64,000 nt of DNA, from contig NZ_CP030771.1 of assembly GCF_006088715.1 (NCBI RefSeq), forward strand, positions 2,728,001 through 2,792,000, written 5' to 3'. The position numbers were made by a program, and so were the translations under genes. This DNA comes from Streptomyces sp. YIM 121038 (GTDB lineage Bacteria; Actinomycetota; Actinomycetes; Streptomycetales; Streptomycetaceae). This document shows, one piece after another, positions 47,076-56,468 of the stretch (position 1 is the first letter of the stretch; every line of letters starts with the position of its first letter). The notes under the pieces are model-generated. The model was given only the letters and a program-made list of their open reading frames with translations, was not told the DNA's origin and made no database searches.

Positions 47076-47858
47076 CTAGCCGTTCGCCTTCTCCACGGCG
47101 GCCTTGAGCTTGGCGGGGGTCAGCGGGTTCTTCTGGTCCCCGAAGATGTTCTTCCCGTCGAGCAGGACCGTGGGCGTGCCGCGCAGGCCGGCATCCTCGA
47201 AGGCCTTGTCGGACTTGGTCACCCAGCTGTTGTGCGTGCCGTCGGTGACGCACTTCTTGAAGGCGGCGGTGTCGAGTCCCCCGACCTTGCCCGCGAGCTC
47301 GATCAGCTTGTCGTTGTCCGCGAAGGCGTCGTCGGTCTCCATGGGCTGGTTCTCGAACAGCACGTCGTGGTACGGCGCGAACTTGCCCGCGTCCTGGGCG
47401 CAGGCCGCGGCGTTGGCGGCGCGCAGGGAGCCGGAGCCGCCCATGTTGTCGTCGATGAGGGTCGCCAGGTGGTACTGGACCTTCAGGCTGCCCTTGCCCA
47501 CGAGGTCGTTGATCGTCGAACGGTAGCCGTCCTCGAACTGCTTGCAGGCCGGGCAGCGGAAGTCCTCCCAGACGGTGAGGGTGGACTTGGCGCCGTCCTT
47601 GCCCGACTGGATGGCCAGCTTGTCCTTGCCCGCCGCGCCCGTGGGGGCGACGAGCGGACCCGAGGTGTCCTTCTTCTTGTCGTCGTCCCCCGCGTTGGCC
47701 GCGAGCAGGCCGCCGACCGCGGCCAGGGCCAGGACGCCGACGACGGCGGCGCTCACCAGCAGCGCGCGGCGCCGCTTGTCGCTTCTCTGCTGCCGCTCGC
47801 GCTCCTCGGCCAGGCGCTCCCGGGCCGTGCGCTTACCCTCACGGTTCTTCTCGCTCAT
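47076..47858 (-). CDS. DsbA/thioredoxin-like membrane-anchored protein
   Basis: A 260-residue protein: basic cytosolic tail, one membrane helix (ALLVSAAVVGVLALAAVGGLLAA), a charged linker, then a DsbA-type thioredoxin domain with the redox motif FRCPACKQFE and the cis-Pro loop RGTPTVLLDG. A single extra Cys pair (ACAQD, KKCVTD) may form a second disulfide. It probably forms or isomerises disulfides outside the membrane. ATG at 47858. It lies downstream of trpA on the same strand, 75 bases away, and before lgt, so partial cotranscription is possible. Confidence 0.93.
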   Translation of the reverse strand: MSEKNREGKRTARERLAEERERQQRSDKRRRALLVSAAVVGVLALAAVGGLLAANAGDDDKKKDTSGPLVAPTGAAGKDKLAIQSGKDGAKSTLTVWEDFRCPACKQFEDGYRSTINDLVGKGSLKVQYHLATLIDDNMGGSGSLRAANAAACAQDAGKFAPYHDVLFENQPMETDDAFADNDKLIELAGKVGGLDTAAFKKCVTDGTHNSWVTKSDKAFEDAGLRGTPTVLLDGKNIFGDQKNPLTPAKLKAAVEKANG

Positions 47859-47933
47859 ACGGGACCAAACGAACCGGGGAGGCGCGAGCGCGCCTCCCCG
47901 GTCCAGGTCCACCCGTACGAGCTACCGCCCGTA

Positions 47934-48749
47934 CTACAAGCCCGCGCGCACGCCCCGGGCCAGCTCGCCCGCGAGGTCGCGCACCGCCGCCAGGCCCGCC
48001 GCCTCGTCCTTCGCGTCGAGCATCCGCTGGACGAAGGCCGAGCCGACGATGACGCCGTCGGCGAAGCCCGCCACCTCGGCGGCCTGCTCGGCGTTGGAGA
48101 CGCCGAGGCCGACGCAGACCGGCAGGTCGGTGGTGGCGCGGGTGCGCCGGACCAGGTCCGCGGCCTGCGCGCCGACCGAGACGCGGGTGCCGGTGACGCC
48201 CATCAGGGAGGCGGCGTACACGAAGCCGGAGCCCGCCGCCGTGATCGTCGCGAGCCGCTCGTCCTTGCTGCTCGGCGCGACGACGAAGACGGTGGCCAGG
48301 TCGTGCTTGGCCGCGTGCTCGCGCCACAGCGCCGACTCCTGGACGGGCAGGTCGGGCAGGATGCAGCCCGCGCCGCCCGCCTCGGCGAGCTCGGCGGTGA
48401 AGCGCTCCACGCCGTAGCGGTCGATGGGGTTCCAGTACGTCATGACGAGGACCGGCTTGCCCGTCGCCGCGTGCGCCTCGCGCACCGTGCGCAGGACGTC
48501 CGCGATCTTGACGCCGCCGCGCAGGGCGATGTCGTCGGCGGTCTGGATGACCGGCCCGTCGAGGACGGGGTCGCTGTGCGGCAGGCCCACCTCCACGACG
48601 TCCGCGCCGCCGTCGAAGACGGCCTTGATCGCCTCGATGCCGCCGTCCACGGTCGGGAAGCCGGCGGGCAGGTACGCGATGAGCGCGGCCCGGCCCTCGG
48701 CCCTGGCGGCGGCGAGGGTGTCGCTCAACAGCTGGACGTTGCCGCTCAC
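47934..48749 (-). CDS. trpA: Tryptophan synthase alpha subunit
   Basis: A 271-residue TIM barrel that cleaves indole-3-glycerol phosphate to indole, passed to TrpB. The catalytic Glu is in [17 protein letters not shown] and the Asp in [12 protein letters not shown]; the phosphate site is [10 protein letters not shown] and [13 protein letters not shown] at 48749 overlaps the trpB stop by four bases. Length and motifs are standard. Confidence 0.97.
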   Translation of the reverse strand: MSGNVQLLSDTLAAARAEGRAALIAYLPAGFPTVDGGIEAIKAVFDGGADVVEVGLPHSDPVLDGPVIQTADDIALRGGVKIADVLRTVREAHAATGKPVLVMTYWNPIDRYGVERFTAELAEAGGAGCILPDLPVQESALWREHAAKHDLATVFVVAPSSKDERLATITAAGSGFVYAASLMGVTGTRVSVGAQAADLVRRTRATTDLPVCVGLGVSNAEQAAEVAGFADGVIVGSAFVQRMLDAKDEAAGLAAVRDLAGELARGVRAGL

Positions 48750-50029
48750 TTGGCGTCCTCCTCGATCTCGGCGGTGCCCGCGGCGTCCGCGGCGACCTCG
48801 GCGTCGGTCTCGTACAGGCCGAAGTAGCGCGCGGCCGTGTCCATGTCCTTGTCGCCGCGCCCGGAGAGGTTGACGACGATCAGGCCGTCCTTGCCCAGCT
48901 CCCGGCCGACCTCCAGGGCGCCCGCGAGCGCGTGGGCGCTCTCGATCGCCGGGATGATCCCCTCGGTGCGGGAGAGCAGGCGCAGGGCCCGCATGGCGGC
49001 GTCGTCGGTGACGGCCCGGTACTCGCCGCGGCCGCTGTCCTTGAGGAAGGCGTGCTCGGGGCCGATCCCCGGGTAGTCGAGCCCGGCCGAGATGGAGTAC
49101 GGCTCGGTGATCTGGCCCTCCTCGTCCTGCAGGACGTAGGAGCGCGAGCCGTGCAGGATGCCCGGCTCGCCCGCGGTCAGCGTGGCCGCGTGCTCGCCGG
49201 TCTCGACGCCGTGGCCCGCGGGCTCGCACCCGATGAGCCGGACGCCGGTGTCCGGGATGAAGGCGTGGAAGAGGCCGATGGCGTTGGAGCCGCCGCCGAC
49301 GCAGGCGATCGCGGCGTCGGGAAGGCGTCCGGCCCGCTCCAGGATCTGCCGCCGGGCCTCGACCCCGATGACGCGGTGGAAGTCCCGCACCATGGCGGGG
49401 AACGGGTGCGGTCCGGCCACGGTCCCGAACAGGTAGTGGGTGTGGTCCACGTTGGCGACCCAGTCGCGGAAGGCCTCATTGATGGCGTCCTTCAGCGTGC
49501 GGCTGCCGGACTTCACCGCGATGACCTCGGCGCCGAGCATCCGCATGCGGGCGACGTTCAGCGCCTGGCGCTGGGTGTCGATCTCGCCCATGTAGATGGT
49601 GCAGTCGAGGCCGAAGAGCGCGCAGGCCGTCGCCGTGGCGACGCCGTGCTGGCCCGCCCCGGTCTCGGCGATCACCCGGGTCTTGCCCATCCGCCGGGTG
49701 AGCAGGGCCTGCCCGAGTACGTTGTTGATCTTGTGGGAGCCGGTGTGGTTGAGGTCCTCCCGCTTGAGGAAGACGCGGGCGCCACCGGCGTGCTCGGCGA
49801 ACCTCGGCACCTCGGTGAAGGCGCTGGGGCGGCCCGTGTAGTTCACGAGCAGGTCGTCGAGCTCCCGGGCGAACTCGGGATCGGCCTTCGCCTTGTCGAA
49901 CTCGACGGCCACCTCGTCGACTGCCGCGACCAGGGCCTCCGGGATGAACTTGCCGCCGAAGGCGCCGAAGTAGCCTTCGGCGCTGGGGACGTGACCCTCC
50001 GGGTCCGGGATGAAGAACTCGCTGGGCAT
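48746..50029 (-). CDS. trpB: Tryptophan synthase beta subunit
   Basis: A 427-residue PLP enzyme joining indole and serine. [16 protein letters not shown] carries the PLP Lys; [12 protein letters not shown] and [13 protein letters not shown] (phosphate site) are present. The N-terminal [17 protein letters not shown] is the usual actinobacterial lead, and a short acidic C-terminal tail ([11 protein letters not shown]) is extra. ATG at 50029. The 245-base gap to trpM holds a CCGCCG/CGGCGG-type hairpin near 50090-50107 and a partial family A repeat, so trpBA may be expressed partly apart from trpCM. Confidence 0.97.
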   Translation of the reverse strand: MPSEFFIPDPEGHVPSAEGYFGAFGGKFIPEALVAAVDEVAVEFDKAKADPEFARELDDLLVNYTGRPSAFTEVPRFAEHAGGARVFLKREDLNHTGSHKINNVLGQALLTRRMGKTRVIAETGAGQHGVATATACALFGLDCTIYMGEIDTQRQALNVARMRMLGAEVIAVKSGSRTLKDAINEAFRDWVANVDHTHYLFGTVAGPHPFPAMVRDFHRVIGVEARRQILERAGRLPDAAIACVGGGSNAIGLFHAFIPDTGVRLIGCEPAGHGVETGEHAATLTAGEPGILHGSRSYVLQDEEGQITEPYSISAGLDYPGIGPEHAFLKDSGRGEYRAVTDDAAMRALRLLSRTEGIIPAIESAHALAGALEVGRELGKDGLIVVNLSGRGDKDMDTAARYFGLYETDAEVAADAAGTAEIEEDAK

Positions 50030-50149
50030 GTGCTGGGTACCTCGTTGTCTGCGTGGGCGAACGTGAGTCAGCGTCTGCACGCCCGTACGCCGCCGCTCCG
50101 CGGCGGATCCTCCCACCCACCCGTTTGCTCCCGAGCGGCGAGGCGTGGG

Positions 50150-50205
50150 CCTCGGGGTCCAGGGGCGGAGCCCCGGTCTCGGGAAGGGGTGGGCTTGGGG
50201 AATCC
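50150..50205. repeat. Partial family A repeat between trpM and trpB
   Basis: GGGTCCAGGGGCGGAGCCCCGGTCTCGGGAAGGGGTGGGC matches the middle of the family A element at 41851-41948 (GTGCCAGGGGCGGCAGCCCCTGGTTTCGGGAAGGGGCGGGC). Possibly attenuates or stabilises the trp message. Confidence 0.6.
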
Positions 50206-50274
50206 AAGTCCGCCGCGACGGCGAGCAACCCCGGCAGACCGGTCCGGCGGTGCCGAACCAGCCGCGCGCAGGGG

Positions 50275-50457
50275 TCAGGGGCGCGCGCCGCGAGGGCGCC
50301 ATCGCATCCCGTTGACCTGCCCGGGCTCGTCCCCGATGACGTACCGCACGCGCCGCCCGTGCACCCGCCGCGCGGGCGCCCGGCAGCCACGCGGCCGGCA
50401 CCCGCGGGCGAGGCGGGCGTACGGGTCGCGCGTGGCGGCGAGGCGTTCGGCGGACAC
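50275..50457 (-). CDS. trpM: TrpM-like small protein
   Basis: A 60-residue basic protein between trpC and trpB. In Streptomyces coelicolor a gene of about 63 codons at this place (trpX/trpM) has been reported to modulate tryptophan supply and differentiation; the position, size and Arg-rich content here agree, though I cannot align them. Sequence features: [20 protein letters not shown], a [21 protein letters not shown] basic patch and a closing [15 protein letters not shown] at 50457, 8 bases after trpC; GGAG lies inside the trpC end. No fold recognised. Confidence 0.78.
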   Translation of the reverse strand: MSAERLAATRDPYARLARGCRPRGCRAPARRVHGRRVRYVIGDEPGQVNGMRWRPRGARP

Positions 50458-50465
50458 GGGCCGGG

Positions 50466-51275
50466 TCAGCTCCGGCCGTGCCGCAGGGCCGGGTGGGCAC
50501 CCGCAGCGACCAGGTCGGACACGGCGGCCCTCGGGTCGCGGCCGGTGACGAGGGACTCGCCCACGAGCACCGCGTCGGCGCCCGCGTTCGCGTAGGCGAT
50601 GAGGTCGTGCGGCCCGCGCACGCCGGACTCGGCGATCTTCACCACGGAGTCGGGCAGCTCGGGCGCGACGCGCTCGAACGTGGCGCGGTCGACCTTGAGG
50701 GTCTTCAGGTCGCGCGCGTTCACCCCGATGACGCGGGCGCCCGCGTCGAGGGCGCGCTCGGCCTCGTCCTCGTCGTGGACCTCCACGATCGGGGTGAGGC
50801 CGATGGACTCGGCGCGCTCGATCAGCGACTCGAGGGCGGGCTGGTCGAGGGCCGCGACGATCAGCAGGGCGAGGTCGGCGCCGTACGCGCGGGCCTCCCA
50901 CAGCTGGTACGAGGTGACGATGAAGTCCTTGCGCAGCACCGGGATGTCGACCTTGGCGCGCACGGCCTCCAGGTCGGCGAGCGAGCCGCCGAAGCGGCGC
51001 TCCTCGGTGAGCACGGAGATGACGGCGGCGCCGCCCGCCTCGTAGTCGGCGGCGAGGCCGGCCGGGTCGGCGATCGCGGCGAGCGCGCCCTTGGACGGGC
51101 TGGAGCGCTTGACCTCGCAGATGACCTTGACGCCCTCACCGCGCAGCGCGGCCGCGCCGTCCTTGGCCGCCGGGGCCTTCGCCGCGCGCTCCTTGAGCTC
51201 GTCGAGGCTGACACGCGCCTGCCGCTGTGCGAGGTCGGCACGGACTCCGTCGATGATCTCGTCGAGCACACTCAC
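50466..51275 (-). CDS. trpC: Indole-3-glycerol phosphate synthase
   Basis: A 269-residue barrel enzyme of tryptophan synthesis. [16 protein letters not shown] has the catalytic Lys, VLRKDFIV and [12 protein letters not shown] the second set, and [14 protein letters not shown] then [10 protein letters not shown] and VGESLVTG the phosphate site. No PRAI (TrpF) domain is fused; PriA in the his operon should do that step. GTG at 51275. First gene of trpC-M-B-A; the upstream 135 bases to the DUF2752 gene show no Trp-rich leader peptide. Confidence 0.97.
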   Translation of the reverse strand: MSVLDEIIDGVRADLAQRQARVSLDELKERAAKAPAAKDGAAALRGEGVKVICEVKRSSPSKGALAAIADPAGLAADYEAGGAAVISVLTEERRFGGSLADLEAVRAKVDIPVLRKDFIVTSYQLWEARAYGADLALLIVAALDQPALESLIERAESIGLTPIVEVHDEDEAERALDAGARVIGVNARDLKTLKVDRATFERVAPELPDSVVKIAESGVRGPHDLIAYANAGADAVLVGESLVTGRDPRAAVSDLVAAGAHPALRHGRS

Positions 51276-51410
51276 GCGAGCGGCCCCCTTCCCTGCTTTC
51301 CGATGGTCACTGCGATGGTATCCGCAGCACGGCGTAGTACTCGCATCCGGTTGACGAGGCTCTCACTACCTGGACTCTACGCCGGTTCCGCGGCGGTCTC
51401 CCGGGGGCCG

Positions 51411-51848
51411 CTAGGGGTGCAGCCAGGACCCGAACGGCAGGTTGCGTACGAGGGTGAAGATCGCGAGGAGGGTGCCGACGGCCCACAGCTGGGCCCGGCC
51501 GAGCTCGATCCGCACGGGTCTGCCGCGCACCGCCCGGACGGCCCAGAGCACCCACAGGACGGCGAAGAGGCCGTAGCCGACGACGGCGACGGCGTTGGCG
51601 CCGAGGGCCGTGGCGAGGTCGCCGTGGGCGAAGGCGTACGCGCTGCGCAGACCGCCGCAGCCGGGGCAGTAGACGCCCGTGAAGTACAGCAGCGGGCAGG
51701 TCGGGTAGTGGCCCGGCTCGTTGGGGTCGACGGTGGCGACGTACGCGAAGGCGGCGGCGACGGAGCCGAGCACGCCGAGCGGCACGGCGAGGCGGCGCAG
51801 CGCGGGGCCCGCGCCCGTGGGCACGGCGGTCTCCTGTTCGGCGGTCAC
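51411..51848 (-). CDS. DUF2752 membrane protein
   Basis: A 145-residue protein with three predicted helices. The family motif TGVYCPGCGGLRSAYAFAHGD (two Cys in CPGC) is intact. Function unknown. In actinobacteria such proteins sit in the trp region next to an HGxxPAAW protein, as here. GTG at 51848. Separated from the HGxxPAAW gene by 110 bases filled by two overlapping hairpins. Confidence 0.9.
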   Translation of the reverse strand: MTAEQETAVPTGAGPALRRLAVPLGVLGSVAAAFAYVATVDPNEPGHYPTCPLLYFTGVYCPGCGGLRSAYAFAHGDLATALGANAVAVVGYGLFAVLWVLWAVRAVRGRPVRIELGRAQLWAVGTLLAIFTLVRNLPFGSWLHP

Positions 51849-51865
51849 CGGGGCATTGTCCCCCG

Positions 51866-51950
51866 CGTACCGCCCGGGCGCCGTCCGGGCACCCGGGCGG
51901 TACGCCGACGGGGCGGCCGGACGTGTGTCCCGGCCGCCCCGTCGGCGTAC
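51866..51950 (-). terminator. Two overlapping, mutually exclusive hairpins
   Basis: Hairpin A: perfect 21-bp arms 51900-51920 and 51930-51950, 9-base loop. Hairpin B: perfect 13-bp arms 51866-51878 and 51892-51904, 13-base loop. They share 51900-51904, so only one can form completely. They fill the gap between the HGxxPAAW and DUF2752 genes, both read leftwards; A is made first. A is probably a terminator; B could be an alternative fold. Confidence 0.75.
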
Positions 51951-51958
51951 GCGCGCGG

Positions 51959-52183
51959 TCAGCTCTCGGAGCCGGCCACCTGGGGCTGGTGCGGCTTCTG
52001 GCCGAGGCCGGCGAGGCGCATCGCGAAGCCGACGAGACCGCCGACGAGGATGACCGCCATACCGGCCCAGAAGCCCACGGGCTTCGCCATCACCATGAAG
52101 GCACCCGCGACGCAGAAACCGATGAAGGCGATGATGACACCGGTCCAGGCGGCCGGGGTGTGTCCGTGGCCATGTCCCGCCAT
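51959..52183 (-). CDS. HGxxPAAW family small membrane protein
   Basis: A 74-residue protein with the naming motif HGHTPAAW near residues 6-13 and two membrane helices (TGVIIAFIGFCVAGAFMVMAK, GFWAGMAVILVGGLVGFAMRL). Found beside trp genes in actinobacteria; role unknown. ATG at 52183. His-rich N-terminus GHGHGH might bind a metal. Downstream is the strong hairpin pair. Confidence 0.88.
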   Translation of the reverse strand: MAGHGHGHTPAAWTGVIIAFIGFCVAGAFMVMAKPVGFWAGMAVILVGGLVGFAMRLAGLGQKPHQPQVAGSES

Positions 52184-52292
52184 GACTTGCTCCTCGTTAG
52201 CTGTGGCTGTGCGTGTGTTGAACGCTGGGTCCATTGTCCCGTACGCGGGATCATGCCCTGTGCCGGGGTGTCCCGGCCGGTCGGCACGGCCG

Positions 52293-52949
52293 CTAGCCGG
52301 CCTGTGTCGGGTCCTCGCCCCGGTCGATGGCCTTCCACAGGTCCTCGGGGCGGTCGGGGTCCGGGGCGCGGCGGGCGCGCGGGCGCGGGGCGCCGTCGCG
52401 CTCGTAGCGGCCGGACATGGCGGGCCAGGCGCGGCCGCGGGCCAGGGCGAGCAGCCCCGCGGCCAGGATGAGCACGCCGGCGGCCACGGCCGCGTACGGC
52501 CAGCCGGTGTGGCTGAGCCCGGCGACCTCGGCCGCGGCGCCGCCGGAGGCGGTCGCGGCCTTGTCGTCGAGGGCGGCGCGGTCGCTCGCGCCGAGCAGCG
52601 CCGCGACGGCGATGCCGACGCCGCTGAGGGCGAGCAGCGCCGACACGAGCACGCGCCCGGCGCGGCGGACGGCGAAGACCGCGACGAGCGCGGCCAGGCC
52701 GACTATCGCGAGCGCGGCGGGCACGCCCGTGACGTCGCTGCCCTTGGCGGTCAGCGGGAAGTCGCCGCCCGCGACGGCCGTGGAGCCGTGCGCCCAGGAC
52801 TGCCGGGAGGCGAGCAGCGCGAGGGCCGCGCCCGCGGCGCCGAGCAGCAGGGCGGCGGCGAGGCTGCGGCGGCCGCCGCCGCGCGCGGTACGGCCCGCGG
52901 CGGCCTGGGGTGCGTCCTCGGTACGGGGCGTCGGCAGGGCAGAAGTCAC
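52293..52949 (-). CDS. Trp region conserved membrane protein (TIGR02234 family)
   Basis: A 218-residue protein with four predicted helices (LAAALLLGAAGAALALLASRQ; ALAIVGLAALVAVFAV; VLVSALLALSGVGIAVAALLG; YAAVAAGVLILAAGLLALARG) and charged ends; the DLWKAIDRGEDPT tail is typical of this family. It begins 7 bases after trpE, so it is cotranscribed. A GTG at 52967 overlapping trpE is an alternative start. Proposed elsewhere to be linked to tryptophan metabolism only by gene neighbourhood. Confidence 0.88.
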   Translation of the reverse strand: MTSALPTPRTEDAPQAAAGRTARGGGRRSLAAALLLGAAGAALALLASRQSWAHGSTAVAGGDFPLTAKGSDVTGVPAALAIVGLAALVAVFAVRRAGRVLVSALLALSGVGIAVAALLGASDRAALDDKAATASGGAAAEVAGLSHTGWPYAAVAAGVLILAAGLLALARGRAWPAMSGRYERDGAPRPRARRAPDPDRPEDLWKAIDRGEDPTQAG

Positions 52950-52956
52950 CCGTCCA

Positions 52957-54474
52957 CTATCCCTCACGGCCCGCGGCGGCGTGCAGGCGGTTCGCGGTAT
53001 GGATGGCGCGGAGCACGGCGGCGGCCTTGTTGCGGCACTCGGTGTCCTCGGCGACGGGGTCGGAGTCGGCGACGACGCCCGCCCCGGCCTGGACGTAGGC
53101 GGTGCCCTCGCGAAGGAGCGCGGTGCGGATGGCGATGGCGGTGTCGGAGTCGCCCGCGAAGTCGAGGTAGCCGACGCAGCCGCCGTACAGGCCGCGCCGG
53201 GCGGGTTCGAGCTCGTCGATGATCTGCATCGCACGGGGCTTGGGGGCGCCGGAGAGGGTGCCCGCGGGGAAGCAGGCGGTGAGCACGTCGAAGGCGGAGC
53301 GGCCGGCGGCGACGCGGCCGGTGACCGTCGAGACGATGTGCATGACGTGCGAGTACTTCTCGATGGACATGAAGTCCACGACCTCGACGGAGCCCGGCTC
53401 GCAGACGCGCCCGAGGTCGTTGCGGCCGAGGTCGACGAGCATCAGGTGCTCGGCGCGCTCCTTGGGGTCGGCGAGGAGCTCGTCGGCGAGCTCCTGGTCC
53501 TGCTTGGGCGTGGCGCCGCGCGGGCGGGTCCCGGCGATGGGGTGCACCATGGCGCGCCCGTCCTCGACCTTGACCAGGGCCTCGGGGCTCGATCCGACGA
53601 CGTCGAACCCCTCGAACCGGAGCAGGTACATGTACGGGGAGGGGTTGGTGGCCCGCAGCACCCGGTAGACGTCCAGGGCACTGGCCGCGCAGGGCGTCTC
53701 GAACCGCTGCGAGGGCACGACCTGGAAGGCCTCGCCCGCGCGGATGCGCTCCTTGATGTCCTCGACGGCGGCCTGGTACTCGAGGCCGCCCCAGCGGGCG
53801 GTGAACTCCGGCAGCGCGGAGGGCGGCAGGGCGGCCGGGGGCTGCGCGACGGGCCGCGACAGGTCGGCCTCCATGGCGTCGAGCCGGGCCACGGCGTCGG
53901 CGTGGGCCTCGTCGACGCCGGTGTCGAGGTCGTTGTGGTTGATCGCGTTGGCGATGAGCAGGACCGAGCCGTCCCAGTGGTCGAGCACGGCGAGGTCGCT
54001 GGTCAGCAGCATGGTCAGCTCGGGCAGGCCGAGGTCGTCGACCTCGCCGGGGCCGATCTTCTCCAGGCGGCGCACGATGTCGTAGCCGAGGTAGCCGACC
54101 ATGCCGCCGGTGAAGGGCGGCAGGCCCTCGGACCCGGTGAGGTCGCGCGGGGTGTGCAGGGCGGCGACGGTGGCGCGCAGCGCGGCGAGCGGGTCGCCGG
54201 ACGTGGGCACGCCGACCGGCGGGGTGCCCAGCCAGTGGGCCTCGCCGTCGCGCACGGTCAGGGCGGCGGAGCTGCGCACGCCGACGAAGGAGTAGCGAGA
54301 CCAGAGGAAGTCGGCGCGGCCGTTCTCCGCGGACTCCAGGAGGAAGGTGCCGGGGCGCTCGGCGGCGAGCTTGCGGTAGAGCCCGACCGGGGTGTCGCCG
54401 TCGGCGAGGAGCCGGCGGCTGACGGGGATCACTCGGCGGTCGGCCGCGAGCTTGCGGAAGGTCTCAAGATCCAT
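52957..54474 (-). CDS. trpE: Anthranilate synthase component I
   Basis: A 505-residue chorismate-using enzyme forming anthranilate. N-terminal feedback-site motif [19 protein letters not shown] and catalytic parts [38 protein letters not shown] and [11 protein letters not shown] are present. No TrpG glutaminase is fused or nearby, so it must use one encoded elsewhere or free ammonia. ATG at 54474. It lies 9 bases after hisI, making the trp genes a continuation of that transcript. Confidence 0.96.
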   Translation of the reverse strand: MDLETFRKLAADRRVIPVSRRLLADGDTPVGLYRKLAAERPGTFLLESAENGRADFLWSRYSFVGVRSSAALTVRDGEAHWLGTPPVGVPTSGDPLAALRATVAALHTPRDLTGSEGLPPFTGGMVGYLGYDIVRRLEKIGPGEVDDLGLPELTMLLTSDLAVLDHWDGSVLLIANAINHNDLDTGVDEAHADAVARLDAMEADLSRPVAQPPAALPPSALPEFTARWGGLEYQAAVEDIKERIRAGEAFQVVPSQRFETPCAASALDVYRVLRATNPSPYMYLLRFEGFDVVGSSPEALVKVEDGRAMVHPIAGTRPRGATPKQDQELADELLADPKERAEHLMLVDLGRNDLGRVCEPGSVEVVDFMSIEKYSHVMHIVSTVTGRVAAGRSAFDVLTACFPAGTLSGAPKPRAMQIIDELEPARRGLYGGCVGYLDFAGDSDTAIAIRTALLREGTAYVQAGAGVVADSDPVAEDTECRNKAAAVLRAIHTANRLHAAAGREG

Positions 54475-54483
54475 GGGGCGACC

Positions 54484-54849
54484 CTACTGGCCGAGCGGGA
54501 GCACGTCGGAGTCGAAGCAGGTGCGCGTGCCCGTGTGGCAGGCGGCGCCGACCTGGTCGACCTTGACGAGGACGGTGTCGGCGTCGCAGTCGAGGGCGAC
54601 GGACTTCACGTGCTGGACGTGCCCGGAGGTGTCCCCCTTGACCCAGTACTCCTGGCGGCTGCGCGACCAGTAGGTGCAGCGTCCGGTGGTCAGGGTGCGG
54701 TGCAGCGCCTCGTCGTCCATCCAGCCGAGCATCAGCACCTCACCGGTGTCGTACTGCTGGGCGACTGCGGGGAAGAGGCCGTCGGCGCCGCGCTTGAGGC
54801 GGGCGGCGATCTCGGGGGCGAGGCTGCTGGGTGCGGGCGTGCTGCTCAT
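54484..54849 (-). CDS. hisI: Phosphoribosyl-AMP cyclohydrolase
   Basis: A 121-residue metal-dependent enzyme for step three of histidine synthesis. Zn/Mg ligands are in [14 protein letters not shown] and the Cys/His cluster [21 protein letters not shown] and [11 protein letters not shown] are typical. No HisE domain is fused. ATG 54849 is used; an ATG three codons upstream is possible. It is separated from the main his operon by the divergent TIGR03085 gene and is followed closely by trpE. Confidence 0.95.
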   Translation of the reverse strand: MSSTPAPSSLAPEIAARLKRGADGLFPAVAQQYDTGEVLMLGWMDDEALHRTLTTGRCTYWSRSRQEYWVKGDTSGHVQHVKSVALDCDADTVLVKVDQVGAACHTGTRTCFDSDVLPLGQ

Positions 54850-54919
54850 GCCCGCCATTGTGCCGCGCCCGGGCGGCGCGCCCCGCGGAGGTCCACTGTG
54901 CGGACCGCACGCGCGGTCG

Positions 54920-54932
54920 TACGCTGGCTCCC
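54920..54932 (+). promoter_or_regulatory. Leaderless promoter of the TIGR03085 gene
   Basis: TACGCT at 54920-54925 followed by exactly 7 bases and the ATG, with no ribosome site: the same layout as before the chitosanase gene. Confidence 0.45.
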
Positions 54933-55568
54933 ATGTCGACCCATGCCAAGCGTGAACGACTCCTCCTCGCGGACCTCCTGGAGGCGGCGGGCCCGGACGC
55001 ACCGACCCTGTGCGAGGGCTGGAGCACCCGTGATCTCGCCGCGCACGTGGTGGTGCGCGAGCGGCGCGCGGACGCCGCGGGCGGAATCGTGATCAAGCAG
55101 CTCGCGTCCCGTCTGGAGCGGGTGCAGGCCGAGTTCGCCGCGAAGCCGTACGAGGAGCTGATCCAGCTGATCCGTACGGGGCCGCCGCGGTTCTCGCCCT
55201 TCAACCTGAAGCAGGTCGACGAGGCGGCGAACGCCGTCGAGTTCTACGTCCACACCGAGGACGTGCGCCGTGCCGAGCCCGGCTGGACCCCGCGCGAGCT
55301 CGACCCCGTCTTCTCCGACGCCCTGTGGGCACGCCTGGAGCGCACGGCCCGCGTCATCGGCCGCAAGGCGCCCGTGGGCCTGGTCCTGCGCCGGCCCGAC
55401 GGCCAGACGGCGGTGGCCCACCGCGGCACTCCGGTGGTCACGGCCACCGGGGAGCCCGCCGAGCTCCTGATGTTCGTCTTCGGCCGCCAGGAGGTGGCGG
55501 ACGTGGAGCTGGAGGGCGACAAGGAGGCCGTGGCCAAGCTCCACGAGACCAAGCAGCTGGGCCTCTAG
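54933..55568 (+). CDS. TIGR03085 family metal-binding protein
   Basis: A 211-residue four-helix protein of the DinB/mycothiol-dependent maleylpyruvate isomerase-like group. The metal-site His residues are in [14 protein letters not shown] and in [16 protein letters not shown]; the C-terminal [17 protein letters not shown] is typical. Such proteins may use mycothiol as cofactor. No clear partner nearby; it lies between hisI and hisF on the opposite strand. Starts at ATG 54933, probably leaderless. Confidence 0.9.
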   Translation: MSTHAKRERLLLADLLEAAGPDAPTLCEGWSTRDLAAHVVVRERRADAAGGIVIKQLASRLERVQAEFAAKPYEELIQLIRTGPPRFSPFNLKQVDEAANAVEFYVHTEDVRRAEPGWTPRELDPVFSDALWARLERTARVIGRKAPVGLVLRRPDGQTAVAHRGTPVVTATGEPAELLMFVFGRQEVADVELEGDKEAVAKLHETKQLGL

Positions 55569-55599
55569 CGCCGCCGGGCGGCGGGGGCTCCGGGGCGGG

Positions 55600-56355
55600 T
55601 CAGCGCACCGGGTGGCCCGCCGTCCGCAGGGTCTCCTTCACCTCGCCGATCCGCAGGTCGCCGAAGTGGAAGACGGACGCGGCGAGGACCGCGTCGGCGC
55701 CCGCGGCCACGGCGGGCGGGAAGTGGTCGAGGCGGCCCGCGCCGCCGGAGGCGATGACGGGCACGGTGACGTGCTTGCGGACGGCCTCGATCATTTCGAG
55801 GTCGTAGCCGTCCTTGGTGCCGTCGGCGTCCATCGAGTTGAGCAGGATCTCGCCCGCGCCGAGCTCGGCGGCCCGGTGGGCCCACTCGACGGCGTCGATC
55901 CCGGCGGACTTCCGGCCGCCGTGCGTGGTCACCTCGAAGGTGCCCGACTCCGTGCGGCGGGCGTCCACCGACAGGACGAGGACCTGGCGGCCGAAGCGCT
56001 CGGCGATCTCGCGGATCAGGTCGGGGCGGGCGAGGGCGGCGGTGTTCACACCGACCTTGTCGGCGCCCGCGCGCAGCAGCTTGTCGACGTCCTCGGCGGT
56101 GCGCACGCCGCCGCCGACGGTGAGCGGGATGAAGACCTGCTCGGCGGTGCGGCGGACCACGTCGTAGGTGGTCTCGCGGTTGCCGGACGAGGCGGTGATG
56201 TCCAGGAAGGTCAGCTCGTCGGCGCCCTCGGCGTCGTAGACCTTCGCCATCTCGACGGGGTCGCCCGCGTCGCGCAGGTTCTGGAAGTTGACGCCCTTGA
56301 CGACCCGGCCGTTGTCGACGTCCAGGCAGGGGATGACTCGGACGGCGAGCGTCAC
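55600..56355 (-). CDS. hisF: Imidazole glycerol phosphate synthase cyclase subunit
   Basis: A 251-residue barrel that uses ammonia from HisH to form imidazole glycerol phosphate and AICAR. Catalytic Asp residues are in [15 protein letters not shown] and LVLSVDARR; phosphate motifs [14 protein letters not shown] and [10 protein letters not shown] are present. GTG 56355 overlaps the 38-residue microprotein stop by four bases. Last gene of the operon. Confidence 0.97.
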   Translation of the reverse strand: MTLAVRVIPCLDVDNGRVVKGVNFQNLRDAGDPVEMAKVYDAEGADELTFLDITASSGNRETTYDVVRRTAEQVFIPLTVGGGVRTAEDVDKLLRAGADKVGVNTAALARPDLIREIAERFGRQVLVLSVDARRTESGTFEVTTHGGRKSAGIDAVEWAHRAAELGAGEILLNSMDADGTKDGYDLEMIEAVRKHVTVPVIASGGAGRLDHFPPAVAAGADAVLAASVFHFGDLRIGEVKETLRTAGHPVR

Positions 56356-56468
56356 GATGGTGCTCCTTGAGGGACTTCTCGGAATGCTTCGAGTTCTGCT
56401 TCGACCAGGATGCGCGGGTCGACGAGGACCGGCACCCGGGCGGAGCCGCCCGCCCGGGTGCCGGTCAT
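56352..56468 (-). CDS. 38-residue microprotein between priA and hisF
   Basis: Starts [20 protein letters not shown] and ends with a helical [18 protein letters not shown]. Its ATG overlaps the priA stop as ATGA and its TGA overlaps the hisF start as GTGA, so it is translated by coupling on both sides in the same way as the larger genes. I believe a small unknown gene occupies this spot in other Streptomyces, but cannot check it here. Function unknown; perhaps an enzyme-partner peptide. Confidence 0.78.
   Translation of the reverse strand: MTGTRAGGSARVPVLVDPRILVEAELEAFREVPQGAPS

Noticed and set aside
51276..51410. Possible tryptophan leader peptide before trpC
   Set aside because: No short frame with consecutive Trp codons and a ribosome site is present in the gap.
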